Positions 16,317 to 25,318 are shown, counted from the first letter of the stretch. The stretch: 50,164 nt of DNA from JAGXFP01 sp046484585 (GCA_046484585.1 JAWOIQ010000180.1:1-50164); one strand, 5' to 3'. Translations and numbers: made by a program. The notes: generated from the sequence alone by a model not told the origin.

Positions 16317-17684
16317 TTAATGAAAGAGATGCTCCAGGTCCTCATCCGCGGGGGGAGTTTCCGGCGCGTCCGGGGGGAGCTCTTTCGGGATCATCTTGCT
16401 CACCGACTCGCGCAGCCTGCTCTCCGAGTCGAGCATGAACTGGGCCGAGGTCACCACCGTTTCACCCTCGTGCAAGCCGTCGAGAATCTGGACCAGACCG
16501 TCGTCGGACTCCAGACCGAGACGGACCCGGCGCGGGTCGAAGCGGCCTTCGCCAAGAGCGACAAAGACAGTCTCATGCTGGCCTGAGCGCAGCACCGCCT
16601 CGCCGGGTATGGTCAGGGCCTGCTCTACTCCGTGCCCGGCAATGCTCACATTGACGTACATCTCCGGCTTCAGTTCCCGATCCGGGTTGTCCACTTCGAT
16701 TCTGGCCTTCACCGTGCGGGTTTTTGCCTCCATGTAAGGATAGATGGCGTCGATTTTACCGCTCAGCGAGGCGCGGGGATAGGGGAAGTCGATGGTCACC
16801 TGCTGCCCCTCCTTGACCCAGGGCAGCTCATACTCGTAAATATCGGCATAGATCCAGACCCGCGAGAGATCGGACAACTCCAGCAGTTCCTGGCCGGCCT
16901 TGACAAAAGCCCCTTCATTGACCGCCTTTCTGGTGACGATGCCGGCCTGGGATGCATAGAGAGTCAGGGTCTTGTTGATTTCGCCGCTCTCTTCCAGGGC
17001 CGCAATCTGCTCCGGGGTAATGTCCCAGTAGCTCAGGCGCTGCCGGGAGGCGCTCAACATACCGCGGGCTCCGGCCGCGATCTCCGGGAAGGGGCTGTCG
17101 GCCTGGGCCTTGCTCTGCCGGACCGCCAACAGAAACTCCTCCTGGGCCGAAACCAGCTCGGGGCTGTAGATTTCAAGCAGGGGCTGCCCCGACGCGACCG
17201 ACTCCCCGGTCCGGCTGACATGCAGGGTCTCGATCCAGCCGTCGATCTTGGCATTAATCGTGTACTGGGCCGATTCCGGATAAGCGACCAACCCCACGGT
17301 CCGCACGGTGCGCCGCAGATCGCGCCTGACAACGGGGGCGGTGCGAACCCCCATGTTCTGCTGAGTGGCTGGATCGATGGTAATGATCGTGCCATCGTCT
17401 CCCTCCTTGCGGCGCCCTTCCTGGTCGCGGACCGGGACCAGATCCATGAAGCAGATCGGGCATTTGCCCGGGGCGTCTCTAATGATGAAGGGGTGCATGC
17501 TGCACGTATAGAGCTGGGTGGCCTCGTCCACCTCGTCCGACTCGGCGGCCTCGGCCAGGCTGTGTCCGTGTCCTTCGTGGTTCAAAACGGCACGGAACCC
17601 GGCACCCGTCGGGATCAGCAGAAAAAACGACAGCGTCAGAATCAGGTCGACAAAGGGGCGGCGGCGAAAAAAATTGCTCATCAT
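16317..17684 (-). CDS. cusB: CusB-like periplasmic adaptor with N-terminal heavy-metal-binding domain
   Basis: Membrane-fusion protein of 455 residues linking pump and outer-membrane channel. An N-terminal hydrophobic segment (LILTLSFFLLIPTGAGFRAV) is followed by a heavy-metal-binding module (YTCSMHPFIIRDAPGKCPIC, then FMDLVPV) at about residues 58-84. The hairpin/lipoyl/beta-barrel body follows (GWIETLHVSRTGESVASGQP, VWIYADIYEYELPWVKEGQQ). The C-terminus is a short acidic tail ending EDLEHLFH. The metal-binding module is frequent in CusB-type adaptors. Two adjacent ATG codons (17684, 17681) follow an AGGAAA site. It lies between cusC and cusA in the operon. Confidence 0.92.
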   Translation of the reverse strand: MMSNFFRRRPFVDLILTLSFFLLIPTGAGFRAVLNHEGHGHSLAEAAESDEVDEATQLYTCSMHPFIIRDAPGKCPICFMDLVPVRDQEGRRKEGDDGTIITIDPATQQNMGVRTAPVVRRDLRRTVRTVGLVAYPESAQYTINAKIDGWIETLHVSRTGESVASGQPLLEIYSPELVSAQEEFLLAVRQSKAQADSPFPEIAAGARGMLSASRQRLSYWDITPEQIAALEESGEINKTLTLYASQAGIVTRKAVNEGAFVKAGQELLELSDLSRVWIYADIYEYELPWVKEGQQVTIDFPYPRASLSGKIDAIYPYMEAKTRTVKARIEVDNPDRELKPEMYVNVSIAGHGVEQALTIPGEAVLRSGQHETVFVALGEGRFDPRRVRLGLESDDGLVQILDGLHEGETVVTSAQFMLDSESRLRESVSKMIPKELPPDAPETPPADEDLEHLFH

Positions 17685-17897
17685 TCAGGTTTCCTGTCAA
17701 GTTATAAACTCAACTTTCTGAGTTTGGTTAATCTCCCGATAATAAAAGGTTTTGGCGATTTTTTCGTGCCTGTCTTCTGGCTTCTCACCATGGAATGCCA
17801 CTATGACTTTGAATCATTTTATGACGGCAAATCAATACTATAAGACAAGTCAGGAAGTTGAGTTATTAAGGTTTCGGCTGGACGGGGCTGTGTCGCC

Positions 17898-19190
17898 CTA
17901 TTCCGGCCACTCGGCCAGGGTCAGGGCCGCTTCGGCTTCGAGACGGGCGACATTGCGTTCATGGTCGACCAGGACCCGATAGTACTCATTTTCGTACTTG
18001 TAGAGATCCAGAAGATTGTCGAGCAGCATGGTGAAGGGCTGACGCCCGACCTGATAGCCGCTTACCGAAGCCTCGAAGGATTGGGTGGCCTGGGGAATGA
18101 TGCCGCCCTTATAGAGCTTTAGAAGTTGCCGATTTTTCTCGAGCCGGCCGAAAACGTCGTGGATGGCGAAGCGGGTCTCGTTAAGGAAATTATCAAGCTG
18201 GTGCCGGACCATGGTCTCGCCCTGGGCCGCTTCGTTCTCCGCCTCCCGCCGCTTTTCCCGGAAGATCGGCAGACCGACGGAAAATTCCAGGCCGACAAAA
18301 TCGGTGCCCTGGTCGGAACGGTTCTCCTCACGAAACGTGTAAACCGCCCCCAGGGAGAAATCCGGGTAGCTGTTAAGAGAGGCAAGTTTCCGCTGGGCGG
18401 CGGCCTGTTCGAGCAAACCCTGGTATGCCCCGATCAGGGGCCGTTGCGCCGCTGCCATCTCCTGAAGCTCTTCCCGGCTGTATGGAAAGGGCGATGGATC
18501 CAGTTCAACAGGCTGATTAATCGGAGTCTCCGGCGGTCGGTTGACCAGGGTGTTCAGGGTCGCCCGCGCCGTGTCGCGCTGCTGGCTGAGAGCCAGGCGG
18601 CGCTCCAGCAGGGCCGAACGTTCCAGTTGGGCCCGGAGGATCTCCGCCTGTTGCCCCTTGCCGGTGGCGTACCGGGTTTCACTAAGGGTGATGAAATCCT
18701 CAAGCAAGTCCAGGCTCTGCTCGGCAACCGCCAGCAACCGGCTCTGCAGGTAAAGGGTGAACCAGGCCTCCTTAACCTGACGGATCAATTGCAGGCGGGA
18801 TTCCCGGTAAGCCTGACGGTACCAGACCGCCTGCTGCCGGGCAATTTCACCTTTGGCCGCCAGCTTGCCGGGGAAGGGGAAATTCTGGGTCAGCCGCACC
18901 ACCTTACCGGTCATCGGCGTCTCGCTATCGCTCAGGGTATCGACCGGGTAATTGGCCAGAGCCAGGGAAAGGCGAGGGTCGTCAAGACTGTCGGCGGCAG
19001 CAATCCGGTTTTCGTTAACCCGCCAACGGGCCGCTCCGGCCTGCAGATCCGGATTGGAGGCGAGCGCCTGGCGGACCAGGTCGGACAGTTCCCGGGCCGA
19101 AGCGGCGGAAGAGTCCTGACTCCTGGCAGCGCCGGGAAGAATCGCCAGAGCGATCAGAATTGTTAACAGGAAACGGATACTGCTGAACAT
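17898..19190 (-). CDS. cusC: CusC/CzcC-like outer-membrane channel (TolC family)
   Basis: Outer-membrane efflux protein, about 430 residues, that forms the exit duct for the CusBA complex. Start ATG 19190 (MFSSIRFLLTILIALAILPG) has GGAGG nine bases upstream, and a Sec signal ends near AARS. Two TolC repeats are visible: the first opens LSDLVRQALASNPDLQAGAA, the second with YPDFSLGAVYTFREENRSDQ. Long heptad-rich helices lie between and after them. There is no lipobox cysteine, unlike E. coli CusC. It heads the operon cusC-cusB-cusA-small periplasmic protein. A 210-base gap to cusB has no evident terminator. A perfect palindrome lies 140 bases upstream. Confidence 0.88.
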   Translation of the reverse strand: MFSSIRFLLTILIALAILPGAARSQDSSAASARELSDLVRQALASNPDLQAGAARWRVNENRIAAADSLDDPRLSLALANYPVDTLSDSETPMTGKVVRLTQNFPFPGKLAAKGEIARQQAVWYRQAYRESRLQLIRQVKEAWFTLYLQSRLLAVAEQSLDLLEDFITLSETRYATGKGQQAEILRAQLERSALLERRLALSQQRDTARATLNTLVNRPPETPINQPVELDPSPFPYSREELQEMAAAQRPLIGAYQGLLEQAAAQRKLASLNSYPDFSLGAVYTFREENRSDQGTDFVGLEFSVGLPIFREKRREAENEAAQGETMVRHQLDNFLNETRFAIHDVFGRLEKNRQLLKLYKGGIIPQATQSFEASVSGYQVGRQPFTMLLDNLLDLYKYENEYYRVLVDHERNVARLEAEAALTLAEWPE

Positions 19191-19331
19191 CAAGGTTAGC
19201 CTCCGAAATTAATTGTTCCGGTTTTAACAAAAGGCAACTACCGTGCCAGAACTCGTCATTCCTGCAACATACCGAAATAATTGAAAAATTAAAAAACACC
19301 AACTCCCGGACACCATCTATCAATGAAGAAG

Positions 19332-19349
19332 ATTCTTCAGCTGAAGAAT
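19332..19349. promoter_or_regulatory. Perfect 18-bp palindrome upstream of cusC, candidate operator
   Basis: ATTCTTCAGCTGAAGAAT is a perfect dyad, flanked by further GAAGAA and ATTCTTC half-sites (19324-19357), so four similar half-sites occur in about 35 bp. It lies about 140 bases upstream of cusC, in AT-rich sequence suitable for a promoter. A dimeric metal-responsive regulator is a natural candidate, but none is encoded nearby. Confidence 0.45.
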
Positions 19350-19681
19350 ATTCTTCAAATATTTTCGCCCTTGGCCAGCCCGATCAACTGGTACGACCTC
19401 TACATATCGCCATCCGGAGGTGCCCCGAAAATGATATTTTCCAGGGATCCGGCGCCGATCACTCGATGATGGCAGGTACGCATGGATTCCCCCTGAGCCT
19501 GGCGAAGAGATTTATGCATATCGCGACGCCATCAATTTTTGCTTGAGTCTCTTCCGTTTATCCCTGCCCTTCCGAATGGAATCGCCCCCGGCCAGTCTTC
19601 CCCGGCCGGAAACTCCGGAACGATCAAACCTTTTCGTTTATTGTATTCAACTTGACGGATATAAATCCAGATCAATATCCC

Positions 19682-19812
19682 GAATCCGCAAGCGTTCGAG
19701 AATCGTGCGGATGCAAGGCGGCAACGATGTTGATAATACTATCGGTATATCAACTAGTTGCCAACGCGACACCCCAAGGGTTCTGTTCAATGCCCCCTTG
19801 GGGGGTCACTAC
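19682..19812. repeat. REP-like family 1, copy 2, fused to another hairpin
   Basis: 19682-19772 follows copies 1 and 3 (AAGGCGGCAACGATGTTGATAATACTATCGG...). From 19770 the expected right arm is replaced by ACCCCAAGGGTTCTGTTCAA, with arms CCCCAAGGG and CCCTTGGGG. The same hairpin occurs inverted inside the family 2 element at 36647-36695. The result is a mosaic of two repeat families. Confidence 0.75.
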
Positions 19813-20114
19813 GCCTTGGTTCTCAATCCATGATACGAATTCAATCCTCTTGAAACCTTCGGCGGAGTGTTCCGGGGCGGCCCACGAATGACCGGGGCAG
19901 GACATGGATATTTCCGGGCGAGACAACCGCGCGCAGGACCACCGGGTCCCGACACGATCAAGCGGAGAAGCAGATCAAACTGGAGAAATCACAGCTAAGG
20001 ATAACTGTTAAGGCAGGAGTGACGGCTTCGCGAATGCTCGACATATCTTAATGTTATGCCTTCGCTTTTTCGCGAAACCGCCATAATACAGTTTTCAGGT
20101 TTTTTAAGACACTA

Positions 20115-21572
20115 TCAATGCCTTGGGCGCATCGGCCAGAGAGGCTCCTGCATTCCACCGCCCATAGGTCCGGTGAAGGTCTGGCTGAGACGGTAACCAT
20201 CGCTATACCCATAGCCGTAAAGGTCATTGACGCCGTCACCATCCTCATCGACGAAAACGTCGTTCACGCCGTCATCGTTATTGTCCACCCAACCGAAACC
20301 ATGGCGGAAGGGCTGGCCGGTGTCATCGTTGATCCCGTCGCCATCGGCATCAAAACAGCTCCCCCTGAAACCATAACCGGCATTCTGGCCGGCCAGAGGT
20401 CCGGTCGCCAGATCATTGATGCCGTCGCCGTTCGCATCGACGAAACGGTCATTGATGCCGTCACCATCCTCGTCAATAAAGCCGAAACCGTGACCATAAG
20501 AGACCATGAGATTACCGAGATCATTAATGCCGTCGCCGTTTTCATCAAGAAAGCGGTCGTTGATGCCGTCGCCATCGGCGTCGACGAAGAAATCATTTAC
20601 ACCGTCGCCATCGAGGTCCACCCAGCCGGGCATCGCCACATAGGGGCGTTGGGTGAGATCGTTGATCCCATCACCATCTGCATCGGTAAACCGGTCATTA
20701 ACCCCGTCGCCATCCTCATCGATAAAGCCGAAAGGATGCTGGTACGGCATGGCCGACAGGTCGCAGATTCCGTCGCCGTCGGCATCCGCAAAGCGGTCAT
20801 TAATGCCGTCGCCATCCTCGTCGATAAAACCGAAACCGAAGCCATAGGCTCTGCCGGTCAGATCGTTGACCCCATCACCGTCCGCGTCTGCAAACCGGTC
20901 ATTAACGCCGTCGCCATTCTCGTCGACAAAGCCCTGGTCCATGAAATAGGCATAGCCCGCATAACGGAAGCCGGCGTCGACAATGCCGTCACCGTTGACA
21001 TCGGCGAAATTGTCATTGATGCCGTCGCCATCCTCGTCGATCCAGCCCATCCGATAGCCGTTAAACCCGGTAAAATCCCGAACCTGGTCACCGGCCAGGG
21101 TGATGGTGCCGAAATCCAGGCCGCGCCCTTCCGACATCCGGAAGGGCATCTCGATTTCGTTGCCATCCAGTTGCAGGAACAGGGAATGATCGCCATCGGC
21201 GACATCCGGGATGACGAAGCGATTCCCGTCGTCGAGATAGATCGGATCGGCGCCATCGTCGAGGTAAAGTGTGGCCGGCAGACTAGCCACGGCGGCGGCG
21301 GGAGTAACGTTATCGCTCAAGCCTGCCATGGCGTTCTGGTCCACGGCAACAGTGCCTGCCACCGTGGATGGATGCAGGTTCGCGGAGGAATCGACCGCGG
21401 CGGGTTCAGCCGAACTGCCGCCACCGCAACCGGCCAGAAAAATCGCCGCGGAAGTCAATAAAACGCCTCCTCCCAGCAGCTTGCCGATTCTTTCCGGCAT
21501 TACGGCTTTCGAGGAAGGCCGGGATGTTTTCAGTGAATCCGCCCTTTTCATTTCTCTCTGTGTCATTTTCAT
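20115..21572 (-). CDS. Lipoprotein with about 16 DxDxDG calcium-type repeats
   Basis: Secreted, lipid-anchored protein of 485 residues with a predicted calcium-loaded rod. Start ATG 21572 has GGAGG eight bases upstream. The signal has a clear lipobox (FLAGC, lipidated Cys near residue 49), giving a mature N-terminus CGGGSSAEP. Residues 60-165 form a non-repetitive domain. Then about 16 loops of the form DEDGDGIND/DADGDGVND follow, separated by short aromatic/glycine spacers (RFADADGDGIND, GFIDEDGDG), like EF-hand/dockerin or thrombospondin type 3 loops. At least one loop is imperfect (DNNDDG). The repetitive DNA (about 20230-21060) could recombine. A role in adhesion, matrix or Ca-dependent folding is inferred; no enzyme domain is seen. 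Confidence 0.8.
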   Translation of the reverse strand: MKMTQREMKRADSLKTSRPSSKAVMPERIGKLLGGGVLLTSAAIFLAGCGGGSSAEPAAVDSSANLHPSTVAGTVAVDQNAMAGLSDNVTPAAAVASLPATLYLDDGADPIYLDDGNRFVIPDVADGDHSLFLQLDGNEIEMPFRMSEGRGLDFGTITLAGDQVRDFTGFNGYRMGWIDEDGDGINDNFADVNGDGIVDAGFRYAGYAYFMDQGFVDENGDGVNDRFADADGDGVNDLTGRAYGFGFGFIDEDGDGINDRFADADGDGICDLSAMPYQHPFGFIDEDGDGVNDRFTDADGDGINDLTQRPYVAMPGWVDLDGDGVNDFFVDADGDGINDRFLDENGDGINDLGNLMVSYGHGFGFIDEDGDGINDRFVDANGDGINDLATGPLAGQNAGYGFRGSCFDADGDGINDDTGQPFRHGFGWVDNNDDGVNDVFVDEDGDGVNDLYGYGYSDGYRLSQTFTGPMGGGMQEPLWPMRPRH

Positions 21573-21664
21573 GGAAAAGTCCTCCTGTTGTTTATCAAAT
21601 GGTTTACGGCCGGCGCCCGGGCAGACGCTGGCCGTAAAATGGTAATTTTTTTTTTTAAACCTGA

Positions 21665-21770
21665 ATCCGTGAGCGTTCGAGAACGGTGCAGATGCAAGAC
21701 GGCAAATGTTGATAATACTAATGGTATATCAACGAGTTGCCAACACGGCTGATGCGCCGTTCTCGGACGC
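21665..21770. repeat. REP-like palindromic repeat family 1, copy 3
   Basis: It begins AATCCGTGAGCGTTCGAGAA and ends GCCGTTCTCGGACGC, with the same GGCAA...TTGATAATACTAATGGTATATCAA core as copy 1 and a 3-base deletion in the left core. It lies between the calcium-repeat lipoprotein gene and rpoH. Confidence 0.8.
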
Positions 21771-21788
21771 CCCGCAGGGCGGCGGGTG

Positions 21789-21882
21789 AATCGAGACGAG
21801 CAGTGAAAAAACGATTATTTTACATAACAACAACCCGATAAAGCAAAAACACCCTAGAAGCCGTCATGGATTGAGGTTAAGG
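21789..21882. repeat. Direct repeat flanking rpoH, copy A (uninterrupted)
   Basis: AATCGAGACGAGCAGTGAAA through CCGATAAAGCAAAAACACCC to AGAAGCCGTCATGGATTGAG. It aligns end to end with 23070-23214 on the other side of rpoH in the same orientation, except that copy B carries 54 extra bases after ATAAAGC. Confidence 0.75.
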
Positions 21883-21894
21883 AGAAGATCGGGA

Positions 21895-22812
21895 TCAGGC
21901 AACGGGACTGTAATCGGGAAATTCTTCCTTGAAAGTGGTCCTCAGCTTGTTCAGCAGGCCGAGCTCGATCTGGCGAACTCTTTCCCGGGAGATATCGAAC
22001 TGTTCCGCGATATTCTTAAGGGTAGCCGAATCGTCGGTGAGGAGCCGCTGGCTTAGGACCGCCTGCTCTCGCTCATTGAAAGAATCCCGATGCCGATCCA
22101 GGATCTCCCGCACCACTTCCCCGGTCTGAAGGTCGCCAATGGTTTCCTCCACGGATGGCCCTTCGTCCTCCAGAAGATCGTAACAGCTTCTCTCCTTATC
22201 CGAGCCCAACGGCGCATCCATCGACAGTTCGGCGCCATAGAGCCGCTGTACCATCTCGACGACCTCTTCCTTGCGGACCGCCAAGGCCTCGGCGATAACT
22301 TCGGCCCGGGGCTCGATGCCCTTTGATTCAAGGCGGCGCGTCTCTTTTTCGAGCCCGTAAAACAGTTTGCGCTGGGCCTGGGTGGTGCCGATCTTGACAA
22401 GTCGCTTGTTGGCCATGAGATACTTCATGATCCGGGCCCGGATCCAGAAGGCCGCATAGTATGAAAATTTTATGCCGCGATCAGGATCGAACTTTTCGAC
22501 CGCCCTGGCCAGACCGATATTGCCCTCCTGGACCAGATCCAGGAAACCATCCATCCAGAACTTTCGATAGTCCTGGGCGATCTTGACCACCAGCCTGAGA
22601 TTGGCCGTCACCAGCTTACTGGCTGCGCCGGAATCCTCATCGTCCCGCAACCTTCGGGCATAATCGAGGGTTTCCTCTTCACTGAGCAACTTATACTTGT
22701 TGATATCCTGCAGATAAGTCTGCAGAACATCTTCCTGATAAGTTTCGAAACCGTTCCGCTTTACATTCTCGGAAGCGGCATTGTATGTTTTCTCTACAAT
22801 ACTGTTCTTCAT
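21895..22812 (-). CDS. rpoH: RNA polymerase sigma-32-type factor RpoH
   Basis: Sigma-70 family factor of about 305 residues; the heat-shock class is the best fit. Region 1.2/2 runs TYLQDINKYKLLSEEETLDY, then NLRLVVKIAQDYRKFWMDGF and LDLVQEGNIGLARAVEKFDP, with the region 2.4 segment FSYYAAFWIRARIMKYL. The RpoH box is recognisable at GTTQAQRKLFYGLEKETRRL. Region 4 ends with the HTH LKNIAEQFDISRERVRQIEL. Start ATG 22812 (MKNSIVEK) is preferred over a GTG three codons upstream because GAGAGAG is better spaced. It lies between two direct repeats, with no operon partner visible. Confidence 0.88.
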   Translation of the reverse strand: MKNSIVEKTYNAASENVKRNGFETYQEDVLQTYLQDINKYKLLSEEETLDYARRLRDDEDSGAASKLVTANLRLVVKIAQDYRKFWMDGFLDLVQEGNIGLARAVEKFDPDRGIKFSYYAAFWIRARIMKYLMANKRLVKIGTTQAQRKLFYGLEKETRRLESKGIEPRAEVIAEALAVRKEEVVEMVQRLYGAELSMDAPLGSDKERSCYDLLEDEGPSVEETIGDLQTGEVVREILDRHRDSFNEREQAVLSQRLLTDDSATLKNIAEQFDISRERVRQIELGLLNKLRTTFKEEFPDYSPVA

Positions 22813-23069
22813 GTCTTGCACTCTCTCTTGAAAATTGTTCGACCACCTCTATTCGTTGGCGTGTCGTTTACAGTATATATATTCAAGTAACGTGCCAACC
22901 AGGCAGCGACCGCGCTTCTATCCCAAACAAACGCGCAGGATCGGTCATATAAATAAAAACACTTGTTTTTCAAGGCCTGCCGGGTGGGTCGAAAAAGACA
23001 AAAATATGTACTTTCCAGAGATTAATAGAGAATATTATTCATAATGATTCTCAAATATCCAGCCCCAGC

Positions 23070-23214
23070 AATCGAGACGAATCAGTGAAAAATCGATAGT
23101 TTCGCGTAAAAACAAGCGGATAAAGCTGAGTTGAGCAGCTTGTCTGCTCGTACGAATCTTATGCCCTGTGGGTATAAAGCAAATTTTCCATAGAAGCCGT
23201 CACGGATTCAGGAT
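23070..23214. repeat. Direct repeat flanking rpoH, copy B (interrupted)
   Basis: AATCGAGACGAATCAGTGAA through AAGCGGATAAAGC, then a 54-bp insert (23127-23180), then AAATTTTCCATAGAAGCCGT to the bases just before the DUF2071 start codon. It matches copy A on both sides of the insert. Confidence 0.75.
23127..23180. repeat. 54-bp two-hairpin element inserted in copy B, flanked by ATAAAGC
   Basis: The element contains a perfect hairpin GAGCAG-CTTGT-CTGCTC and a second one CTTATGCC-CTGTG-GGTATAAA. It is bracketed by direct ATAAAGC heptamers, of which copy A has only one. A second copy is at 39132-39191 with the same stems and different loops (CTGGC, CTTGC). This suggests a mobile REP-like doublet. 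Confidence 0.7.
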
Positions 23215-23215
23215 T

Positions 23216-24004
23216 ATGCCCGAACCACTGAAGTTCGAAGATATCTTGACGGAAAGACCGTTGCCGAGAGGCCTGGATGTCTTCTGCCACCCTCGTCACC
23301 TGGCGATTATCACCTACGCGGTCGAACCGGAAAAGCTGGCAAACCTGATCCCGAACCGGTTTAGCTTGACGACCGTGCCGATCGAGGGTCGACAACAGGT
23401 ACTGGTTTCGGTGGTTCCATTTATCAACGAAGACTTTACCTCTGCCGTATACCCTTTTCCGAAGCTTAAGATGGCCCAGGTCAATTACCGCGCTTATATT
23501 ATCGACCCTGCGACCGGGGAAAGATGCGTCTGGTTTCTGCGGACCGTTCTCGACTCCTGGTCCGTCATCGTCACCCGTCATCTCTGGCAGCTTCCCTGGC
23601 ATAAGGGTGTAATTGAATTTGACTTAGACTTTGACCGCGCTACCGGGCTGTACAGAAAATATGAGATGCGGACAAGATCGGAACGGGCCGCCGCCGCAGT
23701 CGAGCTATATCAGGATCAAGACGACCCGGTTATCCCGCCGGGCTTCCCCGACCGGGAGACCGCCCTGGCATACCTGAGCCACCCCCTGTGCGGCTATTAC
23801 CGGCGCCGGGACGGCAGGTTGAGCCGCCTTTCGATCTGGCATCCCGAAATAATCTTAAGGGAGGCCAGACTCAGGCATGCCTCTTTTGCTTTTCTGGCCG
23901 AAACGAATCTGGTTTCCGAGCAGGAGCAGCAACGGCCGCACAGTGTGCTGCTCGGGCCGACCAGCGAGTTCACCATCTATCTCCCGCCCGAAGTAATCGA
24001 CTAG
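23216..24004 (+). CDS. DUF2071 (YqjF-like) family protein
   Basis: Soluble protein of 262 residues of a conserved but functionally unknown family related to acetoacetate-decarboxylase-like folds. Start ATG 23216 (MPEPLKFEDILTERPLPRGL) has AGGA four bases upstream. A longer reading from GTG 23168 lies inside the repeat and is rejected. Family-like segments are FCHPRHLAIITYAVEPEKLA (with NLIPNRF following), VSVVPFINEDF, YRAYIIDPATGERCVWFL, and a C-terminal LGPTSEFTIYLPP. It stands about 110 bases before the RND adaptor gene and may share its transcript. Confidence 0.75.
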   Translation: MPEPLKFEDILTERPLPRGLDVFCHPRHLAIITYAVEPEKLANLIPNRFSLTTVPIEGRQQVLVSVVPFINEDFTSAVYPFPKLKMAQVNYRAYIIDPATGERCVWFLRTVLDSWSVIVTRHLWQLPWHKGVIEFDLDFDRATGLYRKYEMRTRSERAAAAVELYQDQDDPVIPPGFPDRETALAYLSHPLCGYYRRRDGRLSRLSIWHPEIILREARLRHASFAFLAETNLVSEQEQQRPHSVLLGPTSEFTIYLPPEVID

Positions 24005-24115
24005 TATGTCGTCAGACTGAAAAACCCGGAAACTTGTAGTAGCCGGGACCCATCCGATATATTATAGATTACGGTTCCCGACGGAAATCTCCGCAAAATT
24101 TAACAGAGTCAACCT

Positions 24116-25318
24116 ATGCCGCCGCGCAAACTGAAACCGGCCTGGATCGCGGCCACCATTATCATTCTGCTCCTCGGGGCAATCGTGGCCGGCCGCCTTC
24201 TTGAAAAAGGCGCAGGCAAGAACCGGCCCGAGAGGGAGCGGCGGCCGATCCCCGTCGAAGTCGCCGAGGTGCAACACGGGCCGCTCGCCCTGCGCCGCAC
24301 CTTCAGCGGCACCATCGAACCCCGGACCCAATTCACCGTGGCCCCCAAGGTCAGCGGCCGCATCCGGCGCCTCCATGTCGATGTTTCCGACCCGGTCAGC
24401 CGGGGTCAGCTGGTCGCGGAGTTGGAAGACGGCGAATTCAGGCAGGCGGTGGCCGAGGCCGAAGCGCGGTTGGCAGTGGCCGAGGCCAACCGGGTCGAGG
24501 CCGCCAGCCACCTCGAAATCGCCCAACGGCAGCTGGAGCGGACCAGGACCCTGCAGGAGCGGGGCATCGCTTCCGACAGCGCCCTCGACTCGGCCCGGGC
24601 CGAATTCCTGGCCGGCCAGGCCGCGGTCAAGGTGGCCGGGGCCGTCCTCAAACAGGAGAAGGCCGCCCTGGCCGCGGCCGAAATTCGCCTGAGCTATACC
24701 CGGATCGAGGCGAACTGGGAACAGGACGACAGCGAGCGGACCGTCGCCGAACGCTACGCCGACGAAGGCAGCACCGTGGCGGCCAATACCCCGCTCTTCT
24801 CGATCATCGACCTGGATCCGGTCATCGCGGTGATCATGGTCGCCGAGAGGGATTATCCCCGCATCGCCATCGGCCAGGAGGGACAGCTGCGTTCCGACGC
24901 CTTTCCCGGCCGAACCTTCGCCGGGACGATCTCCCGCATCGCCCCGATCTTTCGGGAATCTTCCCGCCAGGCCCGGATCGAACTGACCGTGCCTAATCCG
25001 GACCACCTCCTTAAACCGGGGATGTTCGGGCGCTGCACCCTGGAGCTCGACCGGGTTGAAATGGCGGCCAGCGTCCCGGAACAGGCCATCACCCGCCGCA
25101 GCAACCGGACCGGAATTTTCATGGTCGGAGCGGCCGGAAATTCGGTGGAATGGATCGAGGTGGAACCGGGGATCCGGGAAGGCGGGCAGGTGGAGCTGGT
25201 CGGCGCCGAGCTTCGCGGCCGGGTGGTCACCCTGGGCCAGCAACTCATCGAGGACGGCTCCGCCATCCATATCGCCGCCGCCACGCCGATGCCGGCCGGA
25301 GGCGAAAGCAGCCCGTGA
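24116..25318 (+). CDS. RND efflux periplasmic adaptor (HlyD/AcrA family)
   Basis: Membrane-fusion protein of 400 residues. A single N-terminal anchor helix (WIAATIIILLLGAIVAGRLL) precedes the adaptor body. The first lipoyl half is FSGTIEPRTQFTVAPKVSGR. A coiled-coil hairpin rich in Ala/Glu covers about residues 115-200. The second lipoyl half and beta-barrel include DEGSTVAANTPLFSIIDLDP and GTISRIAPIFRESSRQARIE. The membrane-proximal end is in EQAITRRSNRTGIFMVG. Its TGA stop overlaps the GTG start of the pump gene (GTGA), so they are translationally coupled. No heavy-metal-binding domain is present, unlike the adaptor at 16-17 kb. Confidence 0.92.
   Translation: MPPRKLKPAWIAATIIILLLGAIVAGRLLEKGAGKNRPERERRPIPVEVAEVQHGPLALRRTFSGTIEPRTQFTVAPKVSGRIRRLHVDVSDPVSRGQLVAELEDGEFRQAVAEAEARLAVAEANRVEAASHLEIAQRQLERTRTLQERGIASDSALDSARAEFLAGQAAVKVAGAVLKQEKAALAAAEIRLSYTRIEANWEQDDSERTVAERYADEGSTVAANTPLFSIIDLDPVIAVIMVAERDYPRIAIGQEGQLRSDAFPGRTFAGTISRIAPIFRESSRQARIELTVPNPDHLLKPGMFGRCTLELDRVEMAASVPEQAITRRSNRTGIFMVGAAGNSVEWIEVEPGIREGGQVELVGAELRGRVVTLGQQLIEDGSAIHIAAATPMPAGGESSP

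Noticed and set aside
20118..21461. 447-codon plus-strand frame with Val/Ile/Asp repeats
   Set aside because: It is the complement of the DxDxDG repeats; its periodicity is inherited from the real gene on the minus strand.
25150..25314. N-terminal extension of the RND pump from an upstream ATG
   Set aside because: It overlaps the adaptor gene, is Arg/Gly-rich, and the GTG at 25315 opens directly into the conserved first helix.
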